Assembly: GCA_024364735.1 (NCBI GenBank)
Contig: JAGFNQ010005631.1
Span: 392,078-456,077 of the forward strand
Direction: 5' to 3'
DNA: 64,000 nucleotides
From: Boesenbergia rotunda
Taxonomy: Eukaryota; Streptophyta; Magnoliopsida; Zingiberales; Zingiberaceae
Part shown: in pieces, positions 26,201 through 41,200 of the stretch
Numbering within the stretch: the stretch's first letter is position 1
How the letters are laid out: each line of letters begins with the position of its first letter
Notes under the pieces: generated by a model
What the model saw: only the letters and a program-made list of their open reading frames with translations
Database searches by the model: none
Told to the model about the DNA's origin: nothing
Translations under genes and position numbers: made by a program

Positions 26201-29200
26201 ACAAAGCTGAATATGGTTGCAGGCCTTTACTTGTTCTTTCAAGGAATGCAGGGTCGATTCTAGGCTATTCGCAACATATTTGTCTGTAGTTGAAGAATTG
26301 TTGTTCGTTGTAAGCTCCAGTCTCAATTTTTTTTTAAATTTGCAAAGATCATTTATTTGCCTTTGTAGTTAATAAACTTGTTGAAATTTGGTATGAAAAT
26401 GGCAAATCAATGATGGTGTCAGCTCTACAATACAGGCCTAAGGGGATTTTTGTCATTTTTTCTAATAATTAAAAAATAAGAGTAAGCCCCAATCATCAAA
26501 CTTCGTTTGTCCCAAATATTTGGGATCAACTACACTAACTTTACCCCTCTTTTATACAAGTAATTTTCTCTAGTAGTGAAGAACTCTTGCGCCACTGAAT
26601 AATAAAGTTAAGATTTTTGTTTACAGGTTTAAATAAATTTTAATGTTGGCTATCTAGGCCTATTGCAACCCTCAATTGTTCTCATATTTGGTATCAATAT
26701 GGATGGTTTTAAAATATACTGGATAACTGAATTATCAAAATCTTATTTTCTAAAAATGTCAGTTATTTAATTTGTCTCAATTTTTTTAAATACTAAATTT
26801 ATTACATTTATTAAATATAATGGTGATAAAAATAATACATTTTCAATTTAAGTGTCTTTACTATCCTTGTGCTCCATCAAAAATTACCACTGTCATTGAA
26901 TTGGGATTTTGTGAGTAGTTTAATTACAAAATATTTAGGGGATAAATTGAGAAGCAATGAAATTTAGGTGTAAAGTGGATCTGACCTTTCTTTTCTTTAT
27001 GTACTTCTTTCGTAAAATTATCTTTCAATTTCATATAATTTAATATTTTTGATTTGCCATTTGTCTCTTGTAAAATATAAACTTATTATTTATTTTGATT
27101 TTCTCCTCTACTTTATTGCAAGACGATCAATACTGGCCTGCAGATGCATGCATCTAGTTATCAAGATCATCTAAACCATGAGATTGCTTGGATGAGAGAG
27201 CTTCCAAGGATATTACTGCACCCATGTGATAAACATCCCTCTAACACGATGGTTAGTGCTTTAGATTAACTGCACTTCAATTGGCTTTTGCTAGTTTTCG
27301 TGACTTTATTTTTATAGCATGGCTATATTACTATCATTGTGCACTGCTAAGCCTGAGAATTGAAAAAAAAAAGTTAGTTATTGCCAAAAGAGAAGACCAG
27401 CCCACTTAATGCAGTGGATATTTGGTGCGGATCATGTGAGAGAAAGCGAAAAGAAGATAACCTAGGAGATGAAAGGATACCTTTTTTTTTAATATATGGA
27501 GAATATCACAAACATTACCACTTGAGTCTCTTATATAGGCTTTATTACCATAACAAAATGGACCAATTATAATATTTATAAATAATAGATCTTGAGGTCA
27601 TGAGTTCGAGTCACGGAAACAACCTCTTGCAAAGCAGTCTAGTATAATCGACCCTTCCTCGAGACTCTGCATTGGCGGGAGTTTCATGCATCGGGCTGAC
27701 CTTTAGTAAATAATAGAGCTGTTGGTCAATTTGAACAAATATTATTTCTCAACAACCTTTAGTTTAAGGAACAGAATAAGTGTTATATTTGTTTATTATT
27801 AGCTCTATATCTTGGTTAATTACTAGTGAGTTGAGACTTATTTATCTATAGTCATACACTCTGTCAATGGCCTAAATAAGAAGAATCCACAGTAATTTGC
27901 TATGCAATGTATGCATGCAAGAACTGTCATGCCAACCACATGGCTATAGTATCAGTTTAAATGTATCATGCCAGTTAGATATTGGTAATTGTCATCCCAT
28001 TTTATGCTGGATTTCTGGATATGCGTAGCTAGGCTATTATTTGTGGTTATAGACTTTGAGCATGTAAATTGAGGCAAGCATGAGATTGTACAATGCCCCA
28101 TCTTGGTCTTTATTCTATCTAAAGTAGAAATGCAGAAGTAGAAACTGATGATGTCTCTTAGATGTCTAAACTAATGTGCCTTGTTCGTTACTATGAACCT
28201 TTTATTAGTGCATTCCTTGCGCGTGTGTAAATAAACTATGAAGCGGGAGTTATGCCTTCTAAAATTCCTTAGGTTAGCTGGTTAGTGCACTGGGCAATTA
28301 TTCAGTGCTCAAAGAGTTTGATACCATTTTGAGTGCCATTCATTGCTCTTAGGTATATTCTCTGAAAAATCTTTTGTCTATTCATTCAGCATTTTTTGCA
28401 ATTGTTAGCTGAACCGTTTTGTTTGTTGAATATCTCATTTAGAAGTTCGTACAGGTGGTTTTAAAAGTCCTACTTCGAATCGGACAATGTTCTGTGCCAA
28501 ATTCACCTCTTGGTTTTGAGTATGATGCTCTGCAATTTCCCTTGCGAGAATTTTATGCTATTAGATGTAAGTGTCATTATCATGATGGAAGTAAACTTTT
28601 TCTTGCATATTTTCATTAGTTATAACAGTTGCTGTTTCATTGTATCAACTTGCTCCTGTTTGCATCCTCCAATGAAATTGAATATTTGATTGCATTTTGC
28701 AGCGCATTCAGGATCAATAAATTATGGCCCGTTTCTAGAGCTACCAAATGATTGCAAGGAACTTGCCCTTTGTTGCTTATGCTACTTTTCATGGTTGACT
28801 TCGGATTTTCTTGAGTCATTAGCCTATTGCTGCTTAAGTAAGCATATTGATTGGACACCTGCTGTTTCAGCTTACTTATTATTAACATTTTTTTTATTTA
28901 AATAAGCAATTTATCCGGGTCAAATTTAAACTTATTGGTGGTGGTAAATATCCTCTCTTTATCAAAACCAAATTTAACTGGAAAGGACAAATTTTGGAAC
29001 ATAGTCACACTTGCAAATAGCAAGGTGAAACCATGGATTCATATATTTGGTGTGTTGGGTGTTAGAGCTATTTGTACCCCATTTGATATTAACAAAAGAA
29101 GTATGTTTGAGATGTCCCTCCAATGTTATGATTTATTGCAAAGTCATGTGGATATAATTTGCCATGTAAATCTAATAAATTCTTGTTCCTTAATGTTGTA

Positions 29201-32200
29201 GCTAATATTCTCAACCTTTCTTGTTTTTGCTTATTGGTCCTTCAATGTTTTCTTACTTCTCAAAGGACCTCTAGATTGTAATGTATCCTTAATTTAATGT
29301 AATGTTTAGCACATGTTTCCCATGAGGGATGAAATCACATATGGCAAAAACGTGATAAAAACATTTTTCCTTTGATATTTCCCTCCATTTCTTTTGGCAG
29401 AAAAAGAGGGTGGAAAGAAAAAACTGGAAAAATCTCACTAATTTTCCTTTATATTGCTTACTGATTTGGCCAGGAAGCTCAAATCTAACCTTAAAGAATT
29501 AATTTTTTCTTTTCAAATTTTATTTTCGATTTATCCTTTTCATGTTTTTAGCAGATAAGTATTGAAATTTAAAATTTCCTTCATCTTTCCCTTGATCCAT
29601 TCAAGTAAATCATCAAATGGAAAACTGTACTTCTTACTTCGATCCAAGGAAGAAAAAAATTAGGAAACATTTCTTAAAGAAAAGTGAATTTTTTTCCCTA
29701 TCATCATTCCCTTACTATTCTCTTCCCTTGTAGGAAACAAGGACCGACCTTGATGGCCTCAAGATTTGTCTGATCCTGTTTCATCAAACATTAGACACTA
29801 CTGCCTATAAATTTTTAAATTAGTTTTTCTTTTTCTTATTGTAGTGTCAATCATCTAACTTTGATTAATTTCGAGAGCTCCAAATGCAATACACTGTTGG
29901 AGAAGTATTATTGTCAATCTTTGTATGTTGGATTATTTATCAAATTTATAAACAAAAGTCATTCTTTTGGGTACCTCATAACCATATCTGGGTCTCGTAT
30001 ATGTCAGAAAATAATGAGGGTAAAATGTGATCCTAAGCAGTGCGTGATTCAGTTCACAAGTTCAGCCTTTTAAAGTTGCATAATGTTGGAAAAGTCTCTT
30101 GAAAATTCTCTATTTGTTATTTGTTGGTAATAGAAGTTAAAAAGGAAAAAAAAATATTTTTCCTATATTTTCTTGACTGACACACTAGCATTTTCTTTAG
30201 AACTAATTGGTATATGATGGTTGTCCAGTATACTACCACTTATATAGCTTTTGGTTATCTTGTTGCATGATTTTTCCTGCTTTTGTATTTATGATGATCC
30301 TAATGATCCACCATACCCCCTCCCCCTTTTTAACAAATATGTATAGTGTTTCCTCTTTTTTTTTCCATTTTCTCTGTTATCCTATTTATTGTAATTGCAG
30401 GTAATGATATGGAACCACTCATACTGCTAAGGATTGTTGAGGTTCTGCAGATAGCATATAAATCTGGTCGTGTGCCTGTTTCTGAGTACATGAGTTTCTT
30501 GGTAACTTTAGTTGCACGCTTTAGAGTATCTCCTGGTAATCTCAGCAACATTCTAGCCACTTCAACTATCATGGTGTTATTTGTTTTTCTAAATTCGTTC
30601 ATTATTAATGGATCTTTTAGTTTGGCTTTCCTACATTGCGGCTTGGTTTACAAAATTGGAGTGAACTTCTGTATAGTTGTCCATGTGACGCAGGACAAGA
30701 TAGTAATTATCCTGCGGGCGGATGAGACGATGGAATTGAGGAGAAAGCAAGAAGAGAAAACCAAGAAGACAAAGAGAAATCTCGTGGTTTTCTAAAAAAA
30801 GGAAACTTTGTTACTAATAGAGGGCTTTCTCTCGCGCAGTTAAACATGTACTTATATAGATTTTAGACCCTAAGACTAAGAAAGGGAAGAAATCCTGATA
30901 TAGACCTCAATTTCAATCTTTAGAGAAAGAAAAGAAATCTTTCCAGAAAAGGAAATCTCTTGACAGAAATTGAAATTAATAGAACAGGACGCTGAATTAC
31001 CCTAAATACCATAAAAACGGAAATTACTAAAAATAGTAATAAAATCTTCGAAGGCTCGACAAGGGCCTAAACATTACTTTTTGGGCCCGAAACTTGTTGG
31101 TGGTTACGTTCCCTGGTAATAAATGTAGATCTCTGAATTTTGCACATGTGGCACAGATCTTGATTTCGAGTCCCGAGTCAAAAGTTATGACTCTTTGAAG
31201 TTCATGGGGTCATGTTGGGTTGGTCCTGCATCACCCCCTTTGACAACCTTAGCTCACCCCTTCACCATTGATGCCCCTAGATTCCATCCTTTGCGTCAGC
31301 AGACACCAACGCCTTCATCTATCCTCTATTTGCCCAGTGCACCTCTTTTATAGTTCCTCCTTATGACAAACAAATATTTGTGTTGTCCCGTGCCACCATG
31401 TCTGTGTTTCAGTCACAGAATGGAATAAGAAATTCTAGCCGTGTTATTTTTCATAATTTCAAAAGACAACATGTTAAGCAAACTATAGTTTTTCAATTGT
31501 TATGATCTTATACTGATGTGAATTTAATATAAGAATTCGAAAAAAAGATAGAAAAATTTATTGTGATTGTCCTTTGTCTAATGTACTTGTATAGATAAAG
31601 AGTACAACCTCCATACCTCCTACCAAGTTAACCACACTAAAACCCATGTTAACTATTCAGAGGAAGCTTTTCTGAGGTTCTAACTTTGTAGGATGATATT
31701 ATATTTCTTTAAGCAATTGCATAATTGTGTAAATAATTCAGTCTTTGTATTATGCATGTTGGTAATTTATTTTATGCTCTAGCTTTATGCAATGGAGAAA
31801 CGACATATTCAAAATTTGTTCATACTCTCTTCTATGCTATGGAGAAAGTACATTTTGGAATTTTATTTTGTTTTGCATTTAGTTAATTCGCCAAGGAGTA
31901 AATATTGCCTGGATGAGCGTAACCTGTATGCCAATAACTAAAAGCTGCTGATGTAGGAACACTATATAACAAAATATAGATTTCATCTGGTAAGTGGTAA
32001 CAATCAATGCAACAAACTCCACATCAATATGTCGATTAGGGATGTGATAAGGATGAGAGTAAAAATAATTAATTGATCAACAGATTGTATCGACAAAGCT
32101 ATCAATAATGTATCTGACTTATTAGTATGAATGTAACAAGAAAACTACCAATAAATGGGAAACCCAACTTAATGCTAAATCTTAACTAACAAATTAAGCA

Positions 32201-35200
32201 ATGACGACACTAACCAAAATGTGACTGCGAACACCAACTGCATTATAGCATTCAGTACAATGTAATTATGATAGTAATTTTGGTTTTTCACCATAACCTT
32301 ATGCAGCCCATCTACCCATGTATCAATTGCAATCGAAAATTTATGGTCTTCGATACCTCCCTTAAATTAGCTCAAATATATTATAATGTTATAGCTAGTC
32401 AGTTAAAGGTTAAGCAAATATGCTACTAGATCATTGTAACTAACAAATAAAAAAACAATCTTAAATGGCATTTATATTTCCTTAGTCCAAAGTGTCACAT
32501 ATCTCTATGTGTTATGACATCTTATGTTGAATTAGAGGTGATGTATATCTGTCTGATTGCCAAAATATATTTATTAGTTCAATAAGAGCATTATCCAACT
32601 TAGAGAAAATTATTTGTGCAAAATTAGCTTACATTTGGTAATATTCATGTCTTAGCATTTTGACTCTGCACTCTATTTATCCACTACCGTCTGCTTTTGC
32701 TTTTTCAAGATATCATATTCTCTCCTAGAATAATGCAACAATTTAATATGGACATATATTTGTGGGGGAATCTATCTAATGTGCATCAATATATATCAAT
32801 AATCATGATATGAGAGAAATTCTTCTGGGGTATTCTTGAGGTACCAAATATTCCTTGATTTGCCTCTCCATTGTCTTGGCAGGGAGACTAGAGAAATTAG
32901 ATGGCAATAAATTAGATTTTAGTCGTAACTCCACTGTACTTTTCTTGATTTGACTCCACTTGTCCTTGTATAATGTATTTATCTGACATTTAGATCTATG
33001 AGAGAATCAATGGATTTAGTCCTTAACACACCAGCTTCTTCAACACATCAGACACAAATTTTCACTTAAATGTCTCCTTCTGAACAAGTAACTTGTATGG
33101 CTTGAAATACTCAAGACCACATTAAGTCTTTAGTTAAAAAGTGCCACTGGGATAAGTTTTCATCCTTCTAATTCCTGCAGTATCATTACCTTCGATGTTA
33201 TGTTAATGCCATCTATATAAACATCGAGAAGGATATAATTTTCAAACTGGAGGTAAGGTGAAAAGCTGAATGATTTGATACACTTTTGAAAAAGATTTAA
33301 TTTATCAAACCTTACTTAGGAGTTAGTTTTAGCTCATATAAAGACCTTTTTAATTTATACGCAAAACCACTCTCCCTTTGAGCAAATACCTTCTTAGTAA
33401 GATTACCATAAATAAAAGAAGATTGATGTAGGTATACCTTATTAGCAAGACCACCATGAATAAAAGCATATTCTTGATGATATATTGTATGTTGGAATAT
33501 AGTCGCCAAGTGAAAGGAGAGATACTGTAACAATCATAGGTGATAGGAGGAAATGATGTCAGTATAGTCAACATCACATATTTAAGGGTACTCTTTTATC
33601 ATCAAATAAACTTCTAGCCTGTCTATGGAGCCATGGGAGTATGTTGTGCTAAGAATTCAAACGTGCATCCACCCGTTGAGTTGCATAGCAAACACTCAAG
33701 ACTGTGGCAAAGGAATGAGATTGAGGATTTTGAGCACTAGCTGCACCTGTACCTTTTTATCAGCTGTGAGTATAATGAGGGATTTGTTCTGCTTGCTGCT
33801 AGCTGTGGGTTGTGGAAGAAGTAACCAAAGGGGAAAACTTGCGAGGGAGTCACTGTGGGTTTACAAAACACTAACTAGTGTATTACTAATTCCAATTAGC
33901 GCACAACATCACCTTTGATATTTTTGTCAACCCACATGAATGGACAACACTGACTCTAACATAACTAATAACTTTTATGAGTGTGCATCACAAGAGGCTT
34001 CTTCGATTTTCCCTAATTTAGAAGGTTGGTGACCTATTATTCTTTTTGAATTGATATTTCTAGTCTTTTCAGTTGATATGAGAACCATCTTGAACTCTAT
34101 AAGTCTCATTTGGTAATAAGAACAATTTGTTTGTAAAATATAATTACCATCTTTGAATTCTTTATCTTATGTAGATAATGCAATTTGATCCTAATGGACC
34201 ATGATAAATTATAGTCTAGGGCCTCTAGGCTCATTTGTTTGACAGAAAAATTTGATGTGAACAGAATAAACTTGTTAGGTTCATACCTCCAATGCAGTTT
34301 TCTGCTGGAAGGGAAGAATAAACTATTAACCACTAAACTTCTAATGCTTCTGTAATTCAATCCCATTCAGGTTCATTTAAGGATGAAATGTAGTCAATTG
34401 AGTTGACTGCATTATCAATGTAATTGTGTAACAGCAATAACAGGCCATGCGTCCAAACAAGAAAACAATGTCAAATAGTAATGCCAGAATCTTGTTTTTT
34501 TTCCTTATTATTTGTCATGATTGATGACCTGCCATGCTAGGCGTCATGATAAAAAAATTTCATTTCATTATTTGACTGATACATGGAACTAGGAGTAAAA
34601 TGGAACACGACTCGGCATCATGCTTCTGTTCATGGGGAGGGGAAACAAGAGACAAGGAAGATAGGGAAGATAGAGGAGATGACATACCTTGAAGATAGGT
34701 GTAGAAGAATGCTAGGTGAATTTGCCAAGGAATTGGGCCACAGATCAAGGGAAACCGGAGGAGAAGAAAGCAGCTAAGATGACCTTGATTTGGTGGTTGG
34801 AAGTGACTACTAATTCGTTTGTAGTCGTGCAATGGAGTTGTGACCATAACTTTTATTTTCCTTTTTAATTAGTGATAGGGATAGTTATTAGGTAGAGTTG
34901 AGTATATATATGTATTAACTATATATAATTAATTATATAGTTAATTATATGCAGTTAACTATAACTATATATGTATATGTATTCGTTATATATTTAGCTA
35001 ATTGATATTATATATATAATTTATAACTATATGTAAGTAATTATGTATAGTTCTGTAGTTAATTATTACCCTATAATTAATTGATAACTTATTGGTAATT
35101 ATAATTAATTGTCTATATTGTTAACCATACTGTATTATTTTTTTTATTACAGATAATTAATCTTGAAATTATATTAGCACGATACCACATAGGACCAAAG

Positions 35201-38200
35201 TTGTATTGTTCCAGTTGAAAACTGAATACGCTCAAGGTTTCAAACCTTGATCATATTGGATTATTGGTTGTGGAGAACAAATACTATATTGCAACTAATG
35301 AACGACCTAGCCATATTCTGCACAATTTCTTAGAGACAGCTAATCTAGTGGTGTACGTGTTCCACCTAGTGCAGCAGTAGGAAATATGCTCATCATGACT
35401 TGCTTGTTTTAACAGAAGAATACTGATTGTTTGTCTCATATAGCAATTGGATATTTGTGACATTCTATGTAGTTTTTTAATTTTATCCCAGCTTGCAAAT
35501 ATTATGAGTACAGTATATTGTTTCTCTGATGATTGAAATGTCTCGGAACAATAAGCAGCCGTTCAAATTTTGTTCCAACTATGCTGATTGCTACATATTG
35601 CATTTCATTTCAGAAAGGTTTCTTGCCAAAAATTTTGAGGAAGATTCAAAGCGGAAAACCTTTAAGTCCATCACAGATGCAGTATTTGGATGCCTTGGTC
35701 AGATTGGTGACAGTTGCATTGTCCTGAAGCTGCTTTTCAAGAACATGTTAAATGAGATGGTGTGTTGGCTTTCTTCATAAGCTTATTCTTTGCATTTCTA
35801 GTTCTCCACTCCATTATGCATTTACCTCAGGTCGAAGACTTTTGTCATATAGAAAAAACATTCTATTTCCAGTAAAAACTGTCCTTACTATGTGATGTTT
35901 GCTTGAGCTCTGCAGTTACTAAAGCCTCCTATGGACAATTTCCGTGGTATGCTCAGAATGATCATTGCACTTGATGCCAGGCTAACTAAACTTTCAGATG
36001 AGGATATCGGTGACTTGAGCAAAATCCTTTGTCGATATATGGTTGATACAGCATCAGTATGTGCTTGCTTAGTGCTTGTAGATTTTCTTGTTTTTTATAG
36101 TGTCTTTGTTTTCAGTTCTTTCCAGTGTTAATCAACTATAGTCGTTCCAAGGAAACAACGCATGTGAGGACTACTTCTATGGTCATAAAAACCTCACCGA
36201 TAAACATTTAATGACCAAACCAAAAGGACTAAATCACTAATATACATCGTTATACATGAGAATATTAAAACTCAGTTATTATTGGATCAATTCATTGCAT
36301 CTTTCATGGCTTTCAATTAATTTGTGCATGCTAATGTGGTCGAATAAGTTGCTAACATTGAACCACATGACAATTGGTGCTGAATATATAATGTTTGCTT
36401 ATGATTTTTTTTGTAGAGAATGCTGAAGAAAACATTCAAATTGAGATCTGTTATATAATCTAAAATTAATTTTCATTTATTTTTCTCATTAACATGTGAT
36501 ATTTATCTGATTCAATTTGTCATGGACATTGGGAGTCTGAAACTACTAACCAAAAACGATTTGCCACTTATGTGGAGTTGTGGTCTGACCTATAATTTAT
36601 GAATAATTCTCTCAATGTTTGTTCTAAGGACAACACCCTATCTATCCTATTGGGTGCTTCATGTGTGTCAAATGTGACATTTTTCTTTATCTATGGCACA
36701 ATGTCCACATTGTGCTGCACTAGCTACTGCAACCTTCCCTCCATGTTTCTATACACTTGGTCTAAATGATCATTTTCTGGTATTTGTGACACGAGGCAAG
36801 GAAACTACCAGCCAAAATGAGTAAGAATTTAGATGGATTGCTTCAGCCTTTCAACCGATGGAGCATTTTTTATTGAACCCCAACCTGAATTGAGCAGCTT
36901 GCCTGAACCTCTGTGAATTCAATGCCACCAGCATCGATTAGCTTAACTTATTGGGATTAGGATGCTTCTGTTTTTTTTTGTCTTTAGATCTGAGTTCTTT
37001 TTGGAATTATCCAAACTAGCATCCTTCTGTCAGAGCACATGATTTAATCTTTCTTGCAATTCAGCGAAACCAATTCTCTATTCAGTTCTCAGTGTTCCTG
37101 TACTCTAATTTTTGGGTATCCATGTCTACTTCACCTGTCTAATCGGGTTTGGGTACTCATTAAATGGATGAGTTTGGGTTAAATGATAGATACCTATCAT
37201 GTGCATGGATCAGTTTGAAGTGTATACTAGGTACAGGTCGTATGTCGATATGTATATTTGCATATTTGCAAGATTTATCATATAGGTTTGACTTAAAGTT
37301 GATGGACTATATGGATTTAAAATTGGGCATTTCATTGTTAGAGATTGATATAAATACTTTTAATACATATTATGTTTTGATGACAGATTTAATTATTTTT
37401 AGTGGTTCAATTTGTTATTATTTTTGACATTGGAGGTATTAAATTAAAATATGTTAAATTCTGTTAGGTTCATTTGTGGTTGGGTACTCATGTACTCATG
37501 GGTAGTGATGAGATGGGCATAGGTAGACTACTAAGTACCCATCACAGGTATGAGATAGGTTGAGATTTGGATTTGCTAAGCAGATATGGGTAGTTGAAAA
37601 ATTTGTGGGTACCCTAAAATCCACTCTCTGCTATTCTGATAAATAACCAAATATAATCATACTCTGTCATTCTTTTATGTTTGTTGAAGTTATATGCTTT
37701 TTGAAAAGTGGTATTTTTTAAGGCTTGATTATGAAACTCTTGCATTCAAATAACATACTGTAGTTCTTGTTTCAACAAGTTTTTAACTGCACATTAGATT
37801 TCTAAAATTTTTCTGTTTTGGGTATTTAATTTCTCTTACTTTGACACAGTCTATGTCTGAAGATCCTGATGTGGCTTGTCAGTTCAGTGGGATCCCTACA
37901 TTTGATTTTTGTCTGAAGCCCTGCATTGTACTGTTAATTGCAAGCAGCAATGTCTTACCTTTTGTGTTGAAGTTACTCAATCAGTTCATTTCAGAAGATT
38001 GTACATTGCTTCCTTCCGAGTCTGATGATACATATGGAATGGATATCTCAAGTAGAATAAATGCAGTGTCACGCATCCTCAGCTTTATGTTTAGTCATGA
38101 GAGACTTCACATAAATCTTTCAAGAAATAAAGCACACATTGATCATACTCTTCTGATCATGCATAACTTATTGGTAACTTAAGATTCTGCTAGCTACCTT

Positions 38201-41200
38201 AAGTAATTGGTCATTCATCAATGAACTTCATTGTTAGTTGTGTTATCAGCAATTTATGTTGTGTTTTAAGAACATTCACAAGTTTGTTTGGCTAATTCCA
38301 AAACCACATTTACATGGACAAGTCAAATTTTTGTCAAAATATCACAACTTTTCTCAATTCGCATTTGCTAGTTTGTATTACTTCACATGGGATAGGCTAC
38401 CATGACCTTTTGTTACTTTGGATTGCTACTCTCTCTTGGGTACATGTTGACACGGCATGACATGAGTATGGGTATGGAAAACAAGCACAATGAGGTAAAC
38501 TCGTATGTTTTCACAAGTGAGAATAGGAGGTAAAGAAAATCAGAAGAAGAAACACAAGATGAAGTAACATGGAAGAAATGGAGGAGCTTATCTTTGTTGC
38601 CATAACTTGAAGGAAGAAGGCAATGAGATCTCTTGCTTGTGCAGGATGGGATAGTATGGGTTGCTTGACCTCATATTGTGAGGATGTTTAAGGGCCCATG
38701 AGAAGGGGAGAGATTGCGAGGGGAGTTGGAATCACGATTGAGAGTGGGGAAGGTTGCAATGGAAGAACTATATTGGTTCATATAATATCAATGAATCCTG
38801 GACACCTTTTCCCCTCTCTGTACCGGACCAGTTTAGTGCTGGTTCAGGTTTGGTTCAACCACTAAACACCTGATTCAGGCTCAGCTTGTCTTTCAAATTG
38901 AATCTGATTTGAGTTCCAACCAATTCGAGCCTGATCATCTTTGTTAGTTCATAAATTCTCTATTGTTTGATCCAAATCAAGTCTAATTGGCCTCAAAGAA
39001 AACCCTCATAAAACCCTAATCACTCAAATTCAGTACTAGTTGATTGAATAACAAAATTTCAACCTTAAACATGTAACCCAACATATTATTCTTAATTATG
39101 AATCAAGATTTGTACTTTCGTTTTTGGTGAGTTCCTGTGATGTCATTTCAGAGAAATCATGTGTCTGACATCTGAATCCGTACCCATGAGATTCCTGTGT
39201 TTGAGTAACATAGATCAAGACAATGATAGTGCACTCTTTGAATATATAATGAAACATTTATCAATGTACAACTGATATTTTGGTGTTGATCTGTTGCCTG
39301 ATTTATCTCTGTATTTTCAGGATTCAAATAAGCATAACATTTCATATGAAGAAAGAGGCAGAATACAGAGTGGTCTTGATAAAATGAAGGGTAGCTACAA
39401 CGGTGTCAGTGTGAGTATTTACCTCATAAAAAAAGGAAAAATAATGCATAGTTAAGTGATTTTGCAAATCTAAATTTTCTAGTTAAATCTATTTTTCTCA
39501 TGTTTCCTGTTCAAACTCTTGTGTAATTTTATGCTTTTGGTGTTTGATTCTTCATTGGGAATGCTCTTGTATGAAGATGCTAACCAAGGATATCCAAGCC
39601 ATATGTGAAACTTGGGCCCAAATATATTACAACCAATTAAAGCAAGTTTTAAAAGGAATTTTCATATGTGGGATGAACAACTCACTTTATAGTGCATATG
39701 CGATATGTGAGGGCAATATGCATGAATATAATGTTTATAGTTAAAAATGATTAACATATGTCAATTAGTATACTAATCAGCCCATCTATTTCATAATTCC
39801 ATAAAAATTAATAATCATAAAGTGCACAACACAAGAAAACTATATAGAATAAGTTGTATCTATTAGTCGCATGCATATAACTATTATCATAGGTGTTCAC
39901 CACTAGCAAAGCAAATGGTTAACAATTACAAGTTAGTTACATGCTACCAGATTCAAGCATGGTTTAGTGTTTCACAATCACATTAATTATCTTTTTTAGT
40001 GAAAAAAAATCACAAAAATCCTTAGTTTTAGATAATTAAATGAATGAAACCATTTTTTCTTTTCCAAATATGACTTTATAGTCCGCTTAGCCTGCATGTG
40101 TCTACTCAGTTTGCTTAAATGCTTGGATGTCCTAAAGGATCCATTTATCACAGAGGTAATATGGGTCTCTTGCCTACAATTAGACAGTTGCTTGGAAATC
40201 AAAATCAAAATCAATACCCAGTTTATAGAGAGGTCATAGAAAGGTCAAGAGGATAAGGTAAAGGTCGAAAGAGTTCTGTTAAATACCGAAAGTTTACAGG
40301 GGTTAAGTGTGAAATCCCTTAAGAAGAGGGCTTGGTTGAGATTTCAGGAAAGAAGAGACTAAATCGCAAAATGACCTAGGGCATTTAATGCCTTGTTTTC
40401 TCCCCGTCGCTTACTTCCGCGAGCCGCCCCCTTCCTTCCCGACATCTTCCTCGTCTTCCCGATTTCTCTCCTTTTTCTTCTTCTCCCCTCCTTCCCTACT
40501 TCGTCGCTTTCTTCTTCGCTGTGCGTCGACGAAGGCGAGCTTCGCCTCGATTTGGGGTGATCGAAGTCACAAGGGAAGGCCGCGAGCTGCTCCTTGCTCC
40601 TCTTCATTGACTGTAATCTCATCGCCTAGGTCTGAGGCAGAACTTCTCGTCGGGTGGAGTCGTTGCGCCGACCACGCCATCGCCGGATCCTGAGGGAAAA
40701 GGGGTGAGTCACCTAATCTAAACTCTAGCTTCGAGTTTTTGGAGTTCCAACCTCGATTCCTTTGTAGATTTCGACTTGTGATGAGATCTGAGCGTGTTCT
40801 TGGTTTTTTGACGACGTGCGTAGCTCAGATCTATGGTTTCCGTTATCCTTCCTGATCTCGATTCATGGTTGAGCTTGGGTGCTGGTTGCGACGGTGATTG
40901 CAAATTCTGGTTGGTGATTCATTCCGCTGAGGTTGATTCGTGTGCGGTGGAATTGGCGTGGTTGCTACTTCGACTAGGTGAGTGTCTTCCTTAATTAGTT
41001 TGTTTAGGGTTTGATCTTCCATCTGAGTCCTGAATTCGAATGCTATGGTTTGTATTCTTCTGTGATTTTTGACTGTGCGTGAGATGGTTGGAGATGTTTG
41101 ATAGTTGATCAGATACTGTTTATTAGTTTGGAAATTTTGATTAGAGTGGGATGCAGAGAATTTGATTTGGAGGATGCGGGGGTTGGTTGGATGATTCAGG

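Noticed and set aside
34376..34847. Possible genes in intron 15 (frames at 34106-34366 and 34560-34847).
   Set aside because: Short, without motifs, and in AT-rich intron DNA.
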